Source: Mycoplasmataceae bacterium
GTDB taxonomy: Bacteria > Bacillota_I > Bacilli_A > Mycoplasmatales > Mycoplasmoidaceae
DNA: 39,985 bases
Assembly: GCA_031288285.1 (NCBI GenBank)
Contig: JAITRQ010000003.1
Span: 1-39,985, forward strand
Direction: 5' to 3'
Program-made: the position numbers and the translations under genes
Shown here: positions 19,604 through 29,286 of the stretch, piece after piece
Position numbering within the stretch: the first letter of the stretch is position 1
How the letters are laid out: the number at the start of each line of letters is the position of its first letter
Notes under the pieces: generated by a model
Told to the model about the DNA's origin: nothing
The model's database searches: none
The model's input: only the letters and a program-made list of their open reading frames with translations

Positions 19604-19942
19604 ATGCAACGAATTAAAAAAGGTGATAAAGTCCGAGTAATTTCAGGGAAATTAAAACCCCAAGAAGGGATTGTTTTATTAGTGAATAACAAAAAACAAG
19701 CCGCAATTGTTGAAGGATTAAACAAAGTTAAACTACACCGTAAAGCCAATGCGAAACAAGAAAAAGGTGGAATTACTGAAAAAGAAGCATTATTACCACT
19801 AAGTAAATTAGCACTAGTCGCACCTAAATCTTCAACTGGTGTATCGCGCATTAGTTACCGTGTTGAAAAGGATGGAAAGAAATTACGCATTGCTAAAAAA
19901 ACCAATGTTGCGATTGGTGCTAGCAAAGCTAAAGCTAAATAG
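19604..19942 (+). CDS. rplX: 50S ribosomal protein L24
   Basis: L24 starts 50S assembly and lies near the tunnel exit. The frame is 112 aa. The KOW motif is visible (IKKGDKVRVISGKLKPQEG, near the N-terminus), followed by VEGLNKVKLHRKANAKQEKG, the conserved second region. The C-terminus is Lys/Ala-rich. It starts two bases after rplN and ends five bases before rplE. Confidence 0.96.
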   Translation: MQRIKKGDKVRVISGKLKPQEGIVLLVNNKKQAAIVEGLNKVKLHRKANAKQEKGGITEKEALLPLSKLALVAPKSSTGVSRISYRVEKDGKKLRIAKKTNVAIGASKAKAK

Positions 19943-19947
19943 ATTTT

Positions 19948-20493
19948 ATGGAAAAACTTAAAAATAAATATCAAAGAATTATTAAAGACACTTTAATGTC
20001 AGAATTACAACTTAAATCAGTTATGCAATTACCACGATTAGAGAAAGTTGTAATTAATGCGGGAATTGGTGATGCAACACAAGATGCAAAATTCATTGAA
20101 GCAGCCGCTAATGAAATTATGGTCATTACTGGTCAAAAACCTGTGTTGACTAAATCCAAAAAAGCGATTGCCACATTTAAGCTGCGTGAAAACCAAGCAA
20201 TTGGTGTCAAAGTAACTTTACGTGGTGAAAGAATGTGAAACTTTATTGAAAACTTAATTAATGTGGCTTTACCACGGGTACGTGACTTTAAAGGTTTATC
20301 GAATAATGCTTTTGATGGTCACGGTAATTATTCGATTGGTATTAAAGAACAAATCATTTTTACTGAAGTAAACTATGATGATGTCAAACGTGTGCGTGGG
20401 TTTGATGTCACGCTTGTTACATCCACTTCCAAAGATGAACACGCACACGCATTACTAAAAGCAATTGGCTTACCATTTGCGAAGCAAAATTAA
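19948..20493 (+). CDS. rplE: 50S ribosomal protein L5
   Basis: L5 is a 5S rRNA-binding protein of the central protuberance. The frame is 181 aa. Family patterns are [36 protein letters not shown] and, after one TGA-Trp (ERMWNFIENLI), [21 protein letters not shown]. Then comes the region with [14 protein letters not shown]-like spacing, the conserved C-terminal helix. It has no obvious Shine-Dalgarno site and probably depends on the upstream gene for translation. Confidence 0.96.
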
Positions 20494-20510
20494 AACTGAA
20501 GGAGTAAACT

Positions 20511-20696
20511 ATGGCTAAAAAATCATTAATTGCAAAACAAAAACGACAACCGAAATTTTCCACACGTAAGTACCACCGGTGCGTACGTTGTGGACGTGTT
20601 CATGCGGTTTATGGTAAATTCGGCTTGTGCCGTATTTGCTTACGTGAGCTAGCGTACAAAGGTGCAATCCCCGGCTTGAAGAAGGCTTCATGATAG
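20511..20696 (+). CDS. rpsN: 30S ribosomal protein S14, zinc-binding type
   Basis: S14 belongs to the 30S head. At 61 aa it is the short zinc-ribbon form, with two Cys pairs (CVRC and CRIC) that hold zinc. The start is [21 protein letters not shown]; the end is KKASW, where the last Trp is encoded by TGA directly before TAG. Reading TGA as a stop would cut the conserved final residue. AAGGAG (20499-20504) is the ribosome binding site. Confidence 0.96.
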
Positions 20697-20716
20697 GAGA
20701 AAGGAATTAAGTTATT

Positions 20717-21115
20717 ATGTTTATTGATCCAATTGCTGATTTAATTATTCGTATCAAAAATGCTTCGCGTGCTCGTCACCCAAGTGTCAATATTGTCACA
20801 TCCAAATTAACTTCTGCGATTTTAGCGGTATTAAAGAGTGAGGGCTATATTGAAGATTACGAAATTAAAAAAAGCGCTAAAAACGTCAAGCAAATGACTG
20901 TGATTAAATTAAAATACAAAGAGATGACACCAACTATTTCGGGTATTAGACAAATTTCTAAACCAGGATTAAGGGTTTATCAAGAAGCGAAATTTATTCC
21001 CCGAGTATTAAATGGTTTAGGTGTAGCAGTAATTTCAACTAGTCAAGGTGTGGTAAGTGATAAGTATGCACGAGCACACAAGTTGGGTGGTGAAGTAATT
21101 GCTTATGTGTGGTAG
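20717..21115 (+). CDS. rpsH: 30S ribosomal protein S8
   Basis: S8 is a primary 16S rRNA-binding protein and in many bacteria represses the spc operon. The frame is 132 aa. Family patterns are DPIADLIIRIKNASRARH at the N-terminus and GLGVAVISTSQGVVSDKYAR near the C-terminus, ending GGEVIAYVW. It has an AGGAGAAAGGA stretch upstream. Its TAG stop overlaps the AGGAG of rplF. Confidence 0.97.
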   Translation: MFIDPIADLIIRIKNASRARHPSVNIVTSKLTSAILAVLKSEGYIEDYEIKKSAKNVKQMTVIKLKYKEMTPTISGIRQISKPGLRVYQEAKFIPRVLNGLGVAVISTSQGVVSDKYARAHKLGGEVIAYVW

Positions 21116-21127
21116 GAGATAAAAAAT

Positions 21128-21700
21128 ATGTCGCGTAAAGGAAATAAATTATTGTTAATACCAAGCGGGGTAAGTGTCACAATTAACCCCCACTTGGTTA
21201 TTTGCAAATCATCGCACGGTGAACTTAAAGTAAATGTACCAAGTGTTATTCAAGTAACACAAACTGGTCAACATTTAAAAGTTACACGTAGCAATGATGA
21301 GAAACAATCACGCATGTACCACGGTACGGTAAATTCAAATCTACATAACGCGTTAATTGGATTGAGTCAAGGTTTTAGTAAACGTTTAAAAATTGTGGGT
21401 GTAGGTTATAAAGCTGCGGTTAACAATAACCAATTGACACTAGCAATTGGTTATAGTCACCCTGTAGTTTTTACTATTCCCCATGGTATTAAACTTACTT
21501 GTCCGACCCCAACGGAAATTGTTATTAATGGCTATGATAAAATTATCGTTGGTGAATTAGCAGCTAAAATTCGCGAAGTACGTAAACCTGAACCATATAA
21601 TGGTAAAGGGATTATGTACAGTGATGAAATCATCATTCGTAAAGTTGGTAAGACTGCTGAAGGTGCAACTGCACCTGCTGCACCAGCCGCAAAAAAATAA
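21128..21700 (+). CDS. rplF: 50S ribosomal protein L6
   Basis: L6 is a two-domain 50S protein near the factor-binding site. The frame is 190 aa. The patterns seen are SRKGNKLLLIPSGVSV, the region GFSKRLKIVGVGYKA and the conserved C-terminal REVRKPEPYNGKGIMY, where the usual family reading is RKPEPYKGKGI. A short Ala/Pro-rich tail extends the C-terminus. AGGAG at 21114-21118, overlapping the rpsH stop, is its ribosome binding site. Confidence 0.96.
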   Translation: MSRKGNKLLLIPSGVSVTINPHLVICKSSHGELKVNVPSVIQVTQTGQHLKVTRSNDEKQSRMYHGTVNSNLHNALIGLSQGFSKRLKIVGVGYKAAVNNNQLTLAIGYSHPVVFTIPHGIKLTCPTPTEIVINGYDKIIVGELAAKIREVRKPEPYNGKGIMYSDEIIIRKVGKTAEGATAPAAPAAKK

Positions 21701-21713
21701 TGAGGGATAAACT

Positions 21714-22070
21714 ATGAAACAAATTAATGTAGATCGGAAAGCACGTCGGGTATTAAGACACAAACGGATTACTAATAAATTACAACGTCAGGGATATGCT
21801 AAACCCCGTTTGGTAATTAGTAAAACTAATAAACACATTTTTGCCCAGATTATTGATGATTTGACTAGTCGCACCTTAGTGGCTAGTTCAACTTTGCAGT
21901 TGAAAAAAACTGGTACAATTGCTAATGCTAAATTGGTTGGTGAAGATATTGCCAAAAAAGCTTTAGCTCAAAAAATTAAACAAGTCGCATTTGATCGTGG
22001 TGGAAGCAAATATCACGGTCAAATCTTAGCGCTAGCAAATGCGGCACGTGAGAATGGCTTGGAATTTTAA
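21714..22070 (+). CDS. rplR: 50S ribosomal protein L18
   Basis: L18 carries 5S rRNA together with L5. The frame is 118 aa, the usual length. Family patterns are RRVLRHKRITNKLQ at the start, KPRLVISKTNKHIFAQIIDD, and the final block VAFDRGGSKYHGQILALANA with AARENGLEF. A GAGGG site precedes the ATG. It lies between rplF and rpsE with gaps of about 10 bp. Confidence 0.96.
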   Translation: MKQINVDRKARRVLRHKRITNKLQRQGYAKPRLVISKTNKHIFAQIIDDLTSRTLVASSTLQLKKTGTIANAKLVGEDIAKKALAQKIKQVAFDRGGSKYHGQILALANAARENGLEF

Positions 22071-22080
22071 GGGGTAAATT

Positions 22081-22731
22081 ATGACTGAACAAAAGCAAAA
22101 AGATACAACATCAACTACACAAACCACAGAAGCAATAGTAGCTGAAACAAAAACAGCACCCGAAAATAAATCAGCCGAAAATCCAAATACAAGAAATAAA
22201 TTTGGTAATCGCAATCGTACTTTTGGAAGACGCCAAACACGTACACGTGTTAGCGCATCGGGATTTGAAGAAAAAGTTGTGGGATTAAAACGTATTTCCA
22301 AAACTACCAAAGGTGGACGTCATATGCGTTTTTCAGCTTTAGTAGTTATTGGTGACAAGAATGGTCGTGTGGGATATGGCATTGGTAAATCAACCGAAGT
22401 CCCAAACGCAATTCGTAAAGCAATCAAAAATGCTCGTAACCAAATGTTTAAAATTACCATGAATAAACGTAATACAATTTATCATGAAATCATTGGTAAA
22501 CACGGTGCTTCTTCTGTTTTATTAAAACCAGCGCCGATTGGTACAGGAATTATTGCTGGTGGAGCGATTCGTGCAATCGTGGAATTAGCAGGGTTTAAAG
22601 ATATTTATACTAAAAATTTAGGATCAAATACTTCGTTAAATATGGTTCAAGCAACTTTAGATGGTTTATTAAAACAACGACACCCATCAGCGATTGCGAG
22701 TTTACGTGATAAGAATGTGGGGGAATTGTAA
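22081..22731 (+). CDS. rpsE: 30S ribosomal protein S5, N-terminally extended
   Basis: S5 acts in mRNA entry and decoding accuracy. The 216-aa frame is longer than the usual 160-170 aa because of an N-terminal extension of about 55 residues, rich in Thr/Asn/Glu and then Arg. The conserved part starts near [20 protein letters not shown]. Other patterns are [20 protein letters not shown] and [27 protein letters not shown] precedes the ATG. Its stop shares one base with the rplO start. Confidence 0.96.
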   Translation: MTEQKQKDTTSTTQTTEAIVAETKTAPENKSAENPNTRNKFGNRNRTFGRRQTRTRVSASGFEEKVVGLKRISKTTKGGRHMRFSALVVIGDKNGRVGYGIGKSTEVPNAIRKAIKNARNQMFKITMNKRNTIYHEIIGKHGASSVLLKPAPIGTGIIAGGAIRAIVELAGFKDIYTKNLGSNTSLNMVQATLDGLLKQRHPSAIASLRDKNVGEL

Positions 22732-23177
22732 TGCAATTAGAGTCATTGAAATACACTAAGGGAGCACGCGGTCATAAACGTAAAACTTATGGTCGTGGTT
22801 TTGGTAGTGGTATTGGTAAAACTAGTGGTAAAGGTACTAAAGGTCAAAAGCAACGTAAGTCGGGGAAAGTTCGTTTAGGTTTTGAAGGTGGTCAAACACC
22901 AATTTATCGTAAAGTTGGTAAAATGGGTTTTAATAATTTTAATTTCCGAACTAACTACAACATTTTAACTATTAAGCAATTAGGACAAATTAAACTCAAC
23001 CAAATTGATTATGAAAGTTTAACGAAATCACATATTATCCCTGATAATCATTTACCGATTAAAATTATTGGAAATGATAAACTTACTAAAGCTTTAGTAT
23101 TGCATGTTCATAAAATCACACTTCAAGCTAAAAAAGTGATTGAAGATGCCAAAGGGACAGTGACGATTATCAAATAA
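22731..23177 (+). CDS. rplO: 50S ribosomal protein L15
   Basis: L15 is a late-assembly 50S protein. The frame is 148 aa. The N-terminal glycine-rich region typical of L15 is visible ([20 protein letters not shown] and [20 protein letters not shown]). It is followed by the block [17 protein letters not shown]. The C-terminus ends with [20 protein letters not shown]. The rpmD (L30) gene, often found between rpsE and rplO, is absent, as in other mollicutes. The start overlaps the rpsE stop by one base. Confidence 0.96.
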   Translation: MQLESLKYTKGARGHKRKTYGRGFGSGIGKTSGKGTKGQKQRKSGKVRLGFEGGQTPIYRKVGKMGFNNFNFRTNYNILTIKQLGQIKLNQIDYESLTKSHIIPDNHLPIKIIGNDKLTKALVLHVHKITLQAKKVIEDAKGTVTIIK

Positions 23178-23179
23178 GC

Positions 23180-24601
23180 ATGGCGAATAATAAGCAAGCA
23201 CAGAAAAAAATTACGGTTACACTAAAAGAAATTTTTACCAATAAAACGGTATTGGTTGCGATTGCGATTACTTTATTTTTATTAATTTTGTTCCACTTGG
23301 GTTCAATTATTACCATGCCGGGAATCGCATTACCTAGTAGTGCAAATATTTCTGGTGACTCATTTGCGGGAATGTTAAACTTGCTAGCAGGTGGTGGAAT
23401 GACACATATGTCCCTTTTTGCTGTTGGTTTAGGACCTTATATTACCGCCCAAATTATTGTGCAATTATTATCAAGCGACTTAATTAAACCGATGTCCAAA
23501 ATGGCTAAATTAGGTGAACGTGGTCGTCGAAAACTAGAGATTATCACGCGCTTTATCACATTACCGTTTTGTGTGGCACAAGCTTATGCATCATTAGCAT
23601 TAATTTTAAATAACAGTTCTTCAGCTGCCCAAATCACCATCTTTGGTAAAACTTCACTAGGTGATTTAAGTGGCTTGGAAATCTTTTATTTATTAGCAAT
23701 GTTTACAGCAGGGACTTATATTGCCATTTTCATTGGTGATATTATCACTAAACGTGGTGTGGGTAATGGTGTTACTTTATTGATTCTTGCTGGTATTTTG
23801 TCATCGGTTATTTCAAATATTAAAGTGGCGTTGCAATACATTGAATCAAAATTTAATCCCCAACAATCAACTTACATGATTTCGGTTGTTTTGAGTTGTT
23901 TTACCTATTTGATGTTTTTTGTCACGATCCTGGTGGTGGTGGTGTTTATTAATGGTTCAACAAGAAAAATTCCCGTACAACAAACTGGTCAAGGGTTGAC
24001 TAGTCAAATTAGCGATTTACCATTTTTACCAATTAAGTTAAATGCGGCGGGAGTGATTCCCGTCATTTTTGCCTCGTCCATTATGACTATTCCCGGTACA
24101 ATTGCCCAGTTTTTACCAAACGATTCGGGGAAATGGTTTATCCAGCAATTTCTGGTGATTCAATCCTGGAGCGGATTATCGATTTATTTTGTTCTGATTA
24201 TTGCTTTTAGTTTTTTCTATTCGTATGTCCAAATTAATCCAATGCAATTAGCCGAGAACTTTGAAAAAGCCGGTAAATTTATTCCGGGTGTGAAAAATGG
24301 TTTGGATACAGAAAAACACATTACACGTGTTTTAAACCGGATTAATTGACTAGGTGCACCATTTTTAGCGGTTGTGGCTGTTTTGCCTTATGTTGTGTCG
24401 TTGATTACGGGAATTCCTTCAGGACTAGCACTGGGTGGTACGGGAATTATCATTATTGTGACAGCAACAGTGGAATTATGAAATTCAATTAAGAGTGCTT
24501 CTACGACTAGTGGTTATAACGTGACTAGAACCAGGATTGAATCGCGATTTTATCAAGAACCGGCTGACGAAGAAGATCCGCGAATATCGCAACTATGATA
24601 A
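23180..24601 (+). CDS. secY: Protein translocase subunit SecY
   Basis: SecY forms the membrane channel for protein export. The frame is 473 aa with ten predicted hydrophobic segments. Family patterns are [17 protein letters not shown] (TM1), the [13 protein letters not shown] region, [27 protein letters not shown]-like [17 protein letters not shown] and the conserved [20 protein letters not shown]. The last TM pair follows a TGA-Trp ([11 protein letters not shown]). The C-terminus ends Leu-Trp(TGA)-TAA. If TGA were a stop, the frame would break within TM9. It starts two bases after rplO and is part of the same operon. Confidence 0.96.
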
Positions 24602-24637
24602 ATTTTTTTATTTGGGTTAAGCAAAGCAACGATTAAT

Positions 24638-25270
24638 ATGCGTATTGTTTTATTAGGAGCACCAGGTTCGGGTAAGGGAACACTATCACGATATCTTGTC
24701 GATCATTTTCATTACCAACATCTTTCCACCGGTGATTTATTTCGCAAGAACATTAATGAGCAAACACCATTAGGTATTGAATTAAAAAACATTGTGGTGT
24801 CAGGAACATTAGTGTCAGACGAGATTACTAATACTGTTGTCAAAAATGCTTTATTAACTACATATGCTAATGCTAACAATTTAATCTTTGATGGTTATCC
24901 GCGGACTGTAGCACAAGCCCAATTTCTTGATGCGATCACTAGTGTCGATTTAATTTTATTATTAAATGTGGATCAAAATATCGCGGTTAAACGAATTGTG
25001 GGTCGACGGATTTGCCCCCAATGTAAAAAAATCTACAATATTTATTTTGATCCACCTAAAAAACCCGGTATTTGTGATTTAGACGGTAGTATTTTGATGC
25101 AACGGAAAGATGATAATATCACTACTATCAAACAGCGTTTTGCAACTTATGACGCGGCGAAATTAGCATTAATTAGTTATTACCAAAAAACAAACAAATT
25201 ACACCAAATCAATTCGGATAAAGGGATTGATAAACTTATCCCGACGGTTAATAAACTTATTAAAAAATAA
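24638..25270 (+). CDS. adk: Adenylate kinase
   Basis: Adk converts ATP + AMP to two ADP, balancing adenine nucleotides. The frame is 210 aa. The P-loop GAPGSGKGT is at 7-15; LSTGDLFRKNI binds AMP, and FDGYPRT is the conserved catalytic block. The lid carries a zinc ribbon of the Cys3-Asp type (CPQC, then CDLD), common in Gram-positive bacteria and mollicutes. It follows secY by 36 bp and precedes map by two bases, as in the standard cluster. Confidence 0.96.
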   Translation: MRIVLLGAPGSGKGTLSRYLVDHFHYQHLSTGDLFRKNINEQTPLGIELKNIVVSGTLVSDEITNTVVKNALLTTYANANNLIFDGYPRTVAQAQFLDAITSVDLILLLNVDQNIAVKRIVGRRICPQCKKIYNIYFDPPKKPGICDLDGSILMQRKDDNITTIKQRFATYDAAKLALISYYQKTNKLHQINSDKGIDKLIPTVNKLIKK

Positions 25271-25272
25271 TT

Positions 25273-26019
25273 ATGATTTATATTAAAAGCAGTTACGACA
25301 TTGAATGTATTAAAGCCGCAGCGACTATTTATAAAAAAGTCAAAGTCGCTTTAACACAAGCTGTTAAGCCTGGTATTAGTTTGATTACACTCGACAATCT
25401 AGCAAACGAAATTATTGAAGCTAATGGCGCGACAGCGGCTTTTTACCAATACCGTCATTTTCCCAAACACATTTGTATTAGTGTCAACCAGCAACTAATT
25501 CATGGTGTACCGAGTGAATATGTGATTCAACCTGGTGATTTAGTTACTTTTGATGTTGGCGTGAAATACCGCAATCATTTTTGTGATGCCGCTTTTAATG
25601 TTTTAATTCCACCCGCATCAACTGCTGCTAAAAAAATTGTGGATGCTACTGAAATATCATTAGCGAACGCAATTAAAATCATTCGTGATGGTATTTACAC
25701 TAATGACATTGGATCGATTATTAATCAAACCGCCAAGCAGTACCATTACGAAGTAATTAAAGATTATGGTGGTCATGGCTGTGGGAATAAGTTACATGAA
25801 GATCCAATCGTTTATAATTATGAAACCAATCTGCCACAAACACAACTTAAAACCGATATGATTATTTGCATTGAACCAATGTTAATGACTGCTAGTGATC
25901 AATACGACATTGATCCTGTCAATCATTGAACAGTCATTGCTAAAAATCAACAATTAACATGTCATTGTGAACATATGGTTTTAATCAAGAAAGATGGATG
26001 TGAGGTGCTAACAGCTTAA
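25273..26019 (+). CDS. map: Methionine aminopeptidase
   Basis: Map removes the initiator Met from new proteins. The frame is 248 aa with one TGA-Trp in the conserved NHWTV. The metal ligands expected of type I enzymes can be seen: Asp in [15 protein letters not shown] (two), His in YGGHGCG, Glu in IEPML and Glu in CHCEHMVLI. No N-terminal extension is present. It starts two bases after adk and is followed by infA after a 23-bp AT-rich gap. Confidence 0.95.
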
Positions 26020-26042
26020 CTAAAAAAAAGCTAAAAAATATT

Positions 26043-26255
26043 ATGGCTAAAGATACAATAAAGATGAATGGTAAAGTGATTGAAGTGATTCAAAGTGGAA
26101 ATTATAAAGTCCAATTAGAAAATAATGCTATCATTAGTGCAACGATTTCTGGAAAAATGCGACTTCACCACATTCAAATTCTTATGGGCGATAAAGTTCA
26201 AGTTGAATTAAGTCCGTATGATTTAACCAAAGGTCGGATAGTTTATCGAGAGTAA
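26043..26255 (+). CDS. infA: Translation initiation factor IF-1
   Basis: IF-1 blocks the A site during initiation. The frame is 70 aa, close to the usual 72. The OB fold is recognisable from [20 protein letters not shown] at the start and [20 protein letters not shown], corresponding to the family SGKMRKNYIRILPGD. It ends [10 protein letters not shown]. It lies between map and rpmJ with a three-base gap to rpmJ. Confidence 0.95.
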   Translation: MAKDTIKMNGKVIEVIQSGNYKVQLENNAIISATISGKMRLHHIQILMGDKVQVELSPYDLTKGRIVYRE

Positions 26256-26258
26256 AAT

Positions 26259-26372
26259 ATGAAAGTTCGAACAAGTGTTAAAAAAATCTGTAAAGATTGT
26301 AAAATTATTAAGCGTCATGGACGCATTATGGTGATTTGCAAAAACCCTAAACACAAACAAAGACAAGGATAA
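26259..26372 (+). CDS. rpmJ: 50S ribosomal protein L36
   Basis: L36 is the smallest 50S protein. The frame is 37 aa, the standard size: [20 protein letters not shown], then [17 protein letters not shown]. The zinc ligands Cys (ICKDC), Cys (VICKN) and His (PKHKQ) are all present. It begins three bases after infA and is followed three bases later by rpsM. Confidence 0.95.
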   Translation: MKVRTSVKKICKDCKIIKRHGRIMVICKNPKHKQRQG

Positions 26373-26375
26373 TAG

Positions 26376-26753
26376 ATGGCACGTATATTAGGAGTAGATA
26401 TTCCCAACAATAAAAAAGTACCATATGCTTTGGCACACATCTATGGAATTGGTATTCCTTCTGGTTTTAAAATTGCCCAAAAAGCAAACATTGATCCAGA
26501 AAAACGGATTAGTGAATTAACCGAACAAGAACTTGCTGCAATTCGTGAAGTAGCGATCAAGATGACAATTGAAGGTGATTTACGTCGTGATGTGGCAATG
26601 AATATCAAACGTTTAATTGAAATTGGCACATATCGTGGTATTCGACATCGTAAAAGTTTACCCGTACGTGGACAACGTACCAAGTCTAATGCTCGTACAC
26701 GCAAAGGACCACGTAAAACAATTGCTAACAAGAAAATTGAAACTAAGAATTAA
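26376..26753 (+). CDS. rpsM: 30S ribosomal protein S13
   Basis: S13 lies in the 30S head and touches the P-site tRNA and S19. The frame is 125 aa. Family patterns are [25 protein letters not shown], and the C-terminal [20 protein letters not shown] with [10 protein letters not shown]. Its C-terminus is Lys-rich. The next gene rpsK starts nine bases after its stop. Confidence 0.96.
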   Translation: MARILGVDIPNNKKVPYALAHIYGIGIPSGFKIAQKANIDPEKRISELTEQELAAIREVAIKMTIEGDLRRDVAMNIKRLIEIGTYRGIRHRKSLPVRGQRTKSNARTRKGPRKTIANKKIETKN

Positions 26754-26762
26754 TAAAATATT

Positions 26763-27182
26763 ATGGCTGATAAGAAAAAAACAACAACCGAAACCAAACC
26801 AACTAAACGTGTTAAAGCGAAGAAGAAACGTAAATTAGCTAGTGTTAATGGCATTGCGCATATTCATGCGACTGTTAATAACACAATTGTCACGTTTTCA
26901 GATCTTGATGGTAATGTCCTAACATGAGCATCATCAGGAACTAGCGGTTATAAAGGTTCAAAAAAATCAACGCCTTATGCCGCTGGTGTGGCAGCAACAA
27001 CTGCCACTAAAAACGCGATGGCGATGGGATTAAAAAGTGTTGTTATCCATGTTAATGGGACAGGTCAAGGTAAAGATACGGCTATGCGTTCGATCGCGGC
27101 ATGCGGGATTGAAGTGACCGAATTAAATGATGTAACAGCGATTCCCCACAATGGGTGTCGCCCACCTAAAAAACCACGATAA
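26763..27182 (+). CDS. rpsK: 30S ribosomal protein S11
   Basis: S11 is a platform protein near the mRNA path. The frame is 139 aa when one TGA-Trp is read ([20 protein letters not shown], the site of a conserved Trp). The N-terminal 25 residues are Lys/Thr-rich. The end has the family block [20 protein letters not shown]-like [16 protein letters not shown]. It is followed by rpoA after a 31-bp gap with an AAGGAG site. Confidence 0.96.
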
Positions 27183-27213
27183 TTATAAAGTGTATAATCT
27201 TAAGGAGTAAAAA

Positions 27214-28197
27214 ATGGAAAAATTTCTAAAATATCAAATCACACCCCAAATTGAAAGTCAAAATTCGCAACAAGCGAAGTTTGTTATTGCCCCGCTTGAA
27301 AAGGGTTTGGGGATTACTTTAGGTAATGCGTTAAGACGTACCATGTTATCAAATGTACCTGGTGCAAGTATGTTTGCGGTAAAAATACCTAACATCACAC
27401 ATGAGTTTCAAGCAATTAACGGTGTCAAAGAAGATGTTACACAAATCATTCTTAATTTGAAAAAGTTAGTTGTCGTTATTGATGAAAACATTTTTCCTGA
27501 CGATGAATTAAATTCGATTCGTCTTGAACAATGACCAACAATGAAATTACGAGTTAGTGAACCAAAAGCGATTCATGCTAGTGATATTGAATTACCAACT
27601 GGTTTTGAAATTGTTAATAAAGATTTATACATTGCCACAACCACTGGAGCAAATGCTAAATTAGATATGGATATCTATGCGACTCGTGGACGTGGTTTTA
27701 AATCATTTAGTCAAAACCGCGAAAGTGTCAACACGCTTTCAATTATTGCAACTGATTCTAATTTTTGTCCAATTGCGCGTGTGCAATATAGTGTTGACGA
27801 ACACAAAATTTCTAAAACCATTACGGGTGATATCTTGACAATGGAAGTTGCAACTAATGGAGCAATTTCGCCTGAAAATGCAATGGCAATTGCGGGTAAA
27901 ATTTTAGCAGAACACTTAACCCCAATTATCAATATTAACGAAGCTGTTAGTAAAATGGAAGTTTTGAAAGAACAAACCGAAAAACAAAAAACAACAACTT
28001 TATCTATTCCAATTGAAGACTTGAATTTATCAGTACGTTCTTATAACTGTTTAAAACGTTCGGGAATTCAAACAATTCAAGAATTAACAAGTATGACTCG
28101 TCTTGAAGTGGAAAAAATTAAGAACTTAGGTAAAAAATCTTTACGTGAAATTCAAAAACAATTAACAGAATACGGTTTGTCATTTAAAGAAAATTAA
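27214..28197 (+). CDS. rpoA: RNA polymerase subunit alpha
   Basis: The alpha subunit forms the RNA polymerase assembly platform. The frame is 327 aa. The N-terminal domain has the family block FVIAPLEKGLGITLGNALRR and TMLSNVPGASM; a TGA-Trp occurs at about residue 108 (EQWPTMKL). The C-terminal domain is present (LNLSVRSYNCLKRSGIQTI, then LGKKSLREIQKQL), so promoter or activator contacts remain possible. AAGGAG (27202-27207) gives a strong ribosome binding site. rplQ follows six bases later. Confidence 0.97.
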
Positions 28198-28203
28198 TTT
28201 TTT

Positions 28204-28560
28204 ATGTCTTACGTTAACAAGCCCGGTAAAACTTCGTCTTGACGCAATATGGTTATTCGTCAGCAAGTAAGCGATATCATTGCTTACAATAAAATTCAAA
28301 CAACTTTTACTAAAGCCAAAGAAACACAACGTCATGTGGAACGTTTAATTACACTTGCCAAAACAAATACGCTAGCAACTAAACGACGTATCTTATCAAT
28401 TATTAAAGATACTAAAAACGCTGACCGTCAAGCATTATTGAAGAAATTAGACGCACTAGCTAAAAAATACGCAAAACGCCATGGTGGTTACACAAGAGTG
28501 TTGCGTATTGGTAAACGTAACGGGGATAATACTGAAATTGCTGTAATTGAATTAGTTTAA
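28204..28560 (+). CDS. rplQ: 50S ribosomal protein L17
   Basis: L17 lies near the tunnel exit. The frame is 118 aa with a TGA-Trp at residue 13 (KTSSWRNMVIRQQV). Family patterns are VRQQVS-like IRQQVSDIIAYNKI, TTFTKAKETQRHVERLITLA and the C-terminal HGGYTRVLRIGKRNGDNTE. It is the last ribosomal protein gene of the cluster and is followed by mtnN after 11 bp. Confidence 0.96.
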
Positions 28561-28571
28561 CCAATACAACT

Positions 28572-29279
28572 ATGATTGGTTTTGTTATTTCTTTAAAACA
28601 AGAAGTTACTCATATTTGGCCACAATTTAATCAACCTAAAATTCATCGCGTGAATGGTTTTGAATTGGTGGTATTTAATGTTTTACAACAACCCGCAGTT
28701 TTAATTTACAGTGGTGTTGGCAAAGCCAATGCTGCGAGTGCGTCCCAAACATTAATCAACCATTTCAATGTTAGCACGATTGTAAACTTAGGATCATGTG
28801 GAGCAGTTAATGGCAACATTCAACCCATTAGTTTATTTTTACCACACACGGTAACTTATTATGATGTTGATGTTGTGGCTTTTGGTTATGCGAAAAACCA
28901 AATACCGCACTGCCCCGCATATTACGGTATCAATTCAAAGTTGCTCGATTTAGTCGAGACAACATTAAAAGGTTATGGTTTGGCATTACACACTGGTAAA
29001 TTAGCCACGGGAGAAGTTTTTATTAATCAAGCTAATGTTAATAAATACATTCAACCGCAAGAGCAAATCAGTGCTGTTGATATGGAAGCATGTGCAATTG
29101 CGCAAATTTGTCATAAAAATGATGTGAAATTTTGTACCATCAAAATTGTAAGTGACACCATTCATAATACGACAATGACTAATCAGCAGCAATGGCAAGA
29201 TACAATTAGTAAAGTGAGTGAATTTAATACCAAAATATTAGTTGATATCGCTAATCTATTGGTGTATCACAAGATTTAG
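28572..29279 (+). CDS. mtnN: 5'-methylthioadenosine/S-adenosylhomocysteine nucleosidase
   Basis: MtnN hydrolyses MTA and SAH to adenine plus the thioribose product, clearing by-products of SAM-dependent reactions. The frame is 235 aa, the usual size. Glu11 lies in the N-terminal block (SLKQEVT); GSCGAVNGNI, SAVDMEACAIAQICH (catalytic Glu) and KIVSDT (catalytic Asp) match the family. It follows rplQ by 11 bp with no terminator seen, so it is probably transcribed from the ribosomal cluster. The released adenine could feed apt (35934). It converges with the toxin-like gene, with only seven bases between stops. Confidence 0.92.
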   Translation: MIGFVISLKQEVTHIWPQFNQPKIHRVNGFELVVFNVLQQPAVLIYSGVGKANAASASQTLINHFNVSTIVNLGSCGAVNGNIQPISLFLPHTVTYYDVDVVAFGYAKNQIPHCPAYYGINSKLLDLVETTLKGYGLALHTGKLATGEVFINQANVNKYIQPQEQISAVDMEACAIAQICHKNDVKFCTIKIVSDTIHNTTMTNQQQWQDTISKVSEFNTKILVDIANLLVYHKI

Positions 29280-29286
29280 TCTTATT

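Noticed and set aside
26617-26838. Overlapping 73-aa frame across rpsM and rpsK
   Set aside because: It is a shadow of the conserved S13 and S11 genes in another frame.
27193-27198. TATAAT before rpoA as an internal promoter
   Set aside because: No -35 is present, and the expected start would fall on the ribosome binding site.
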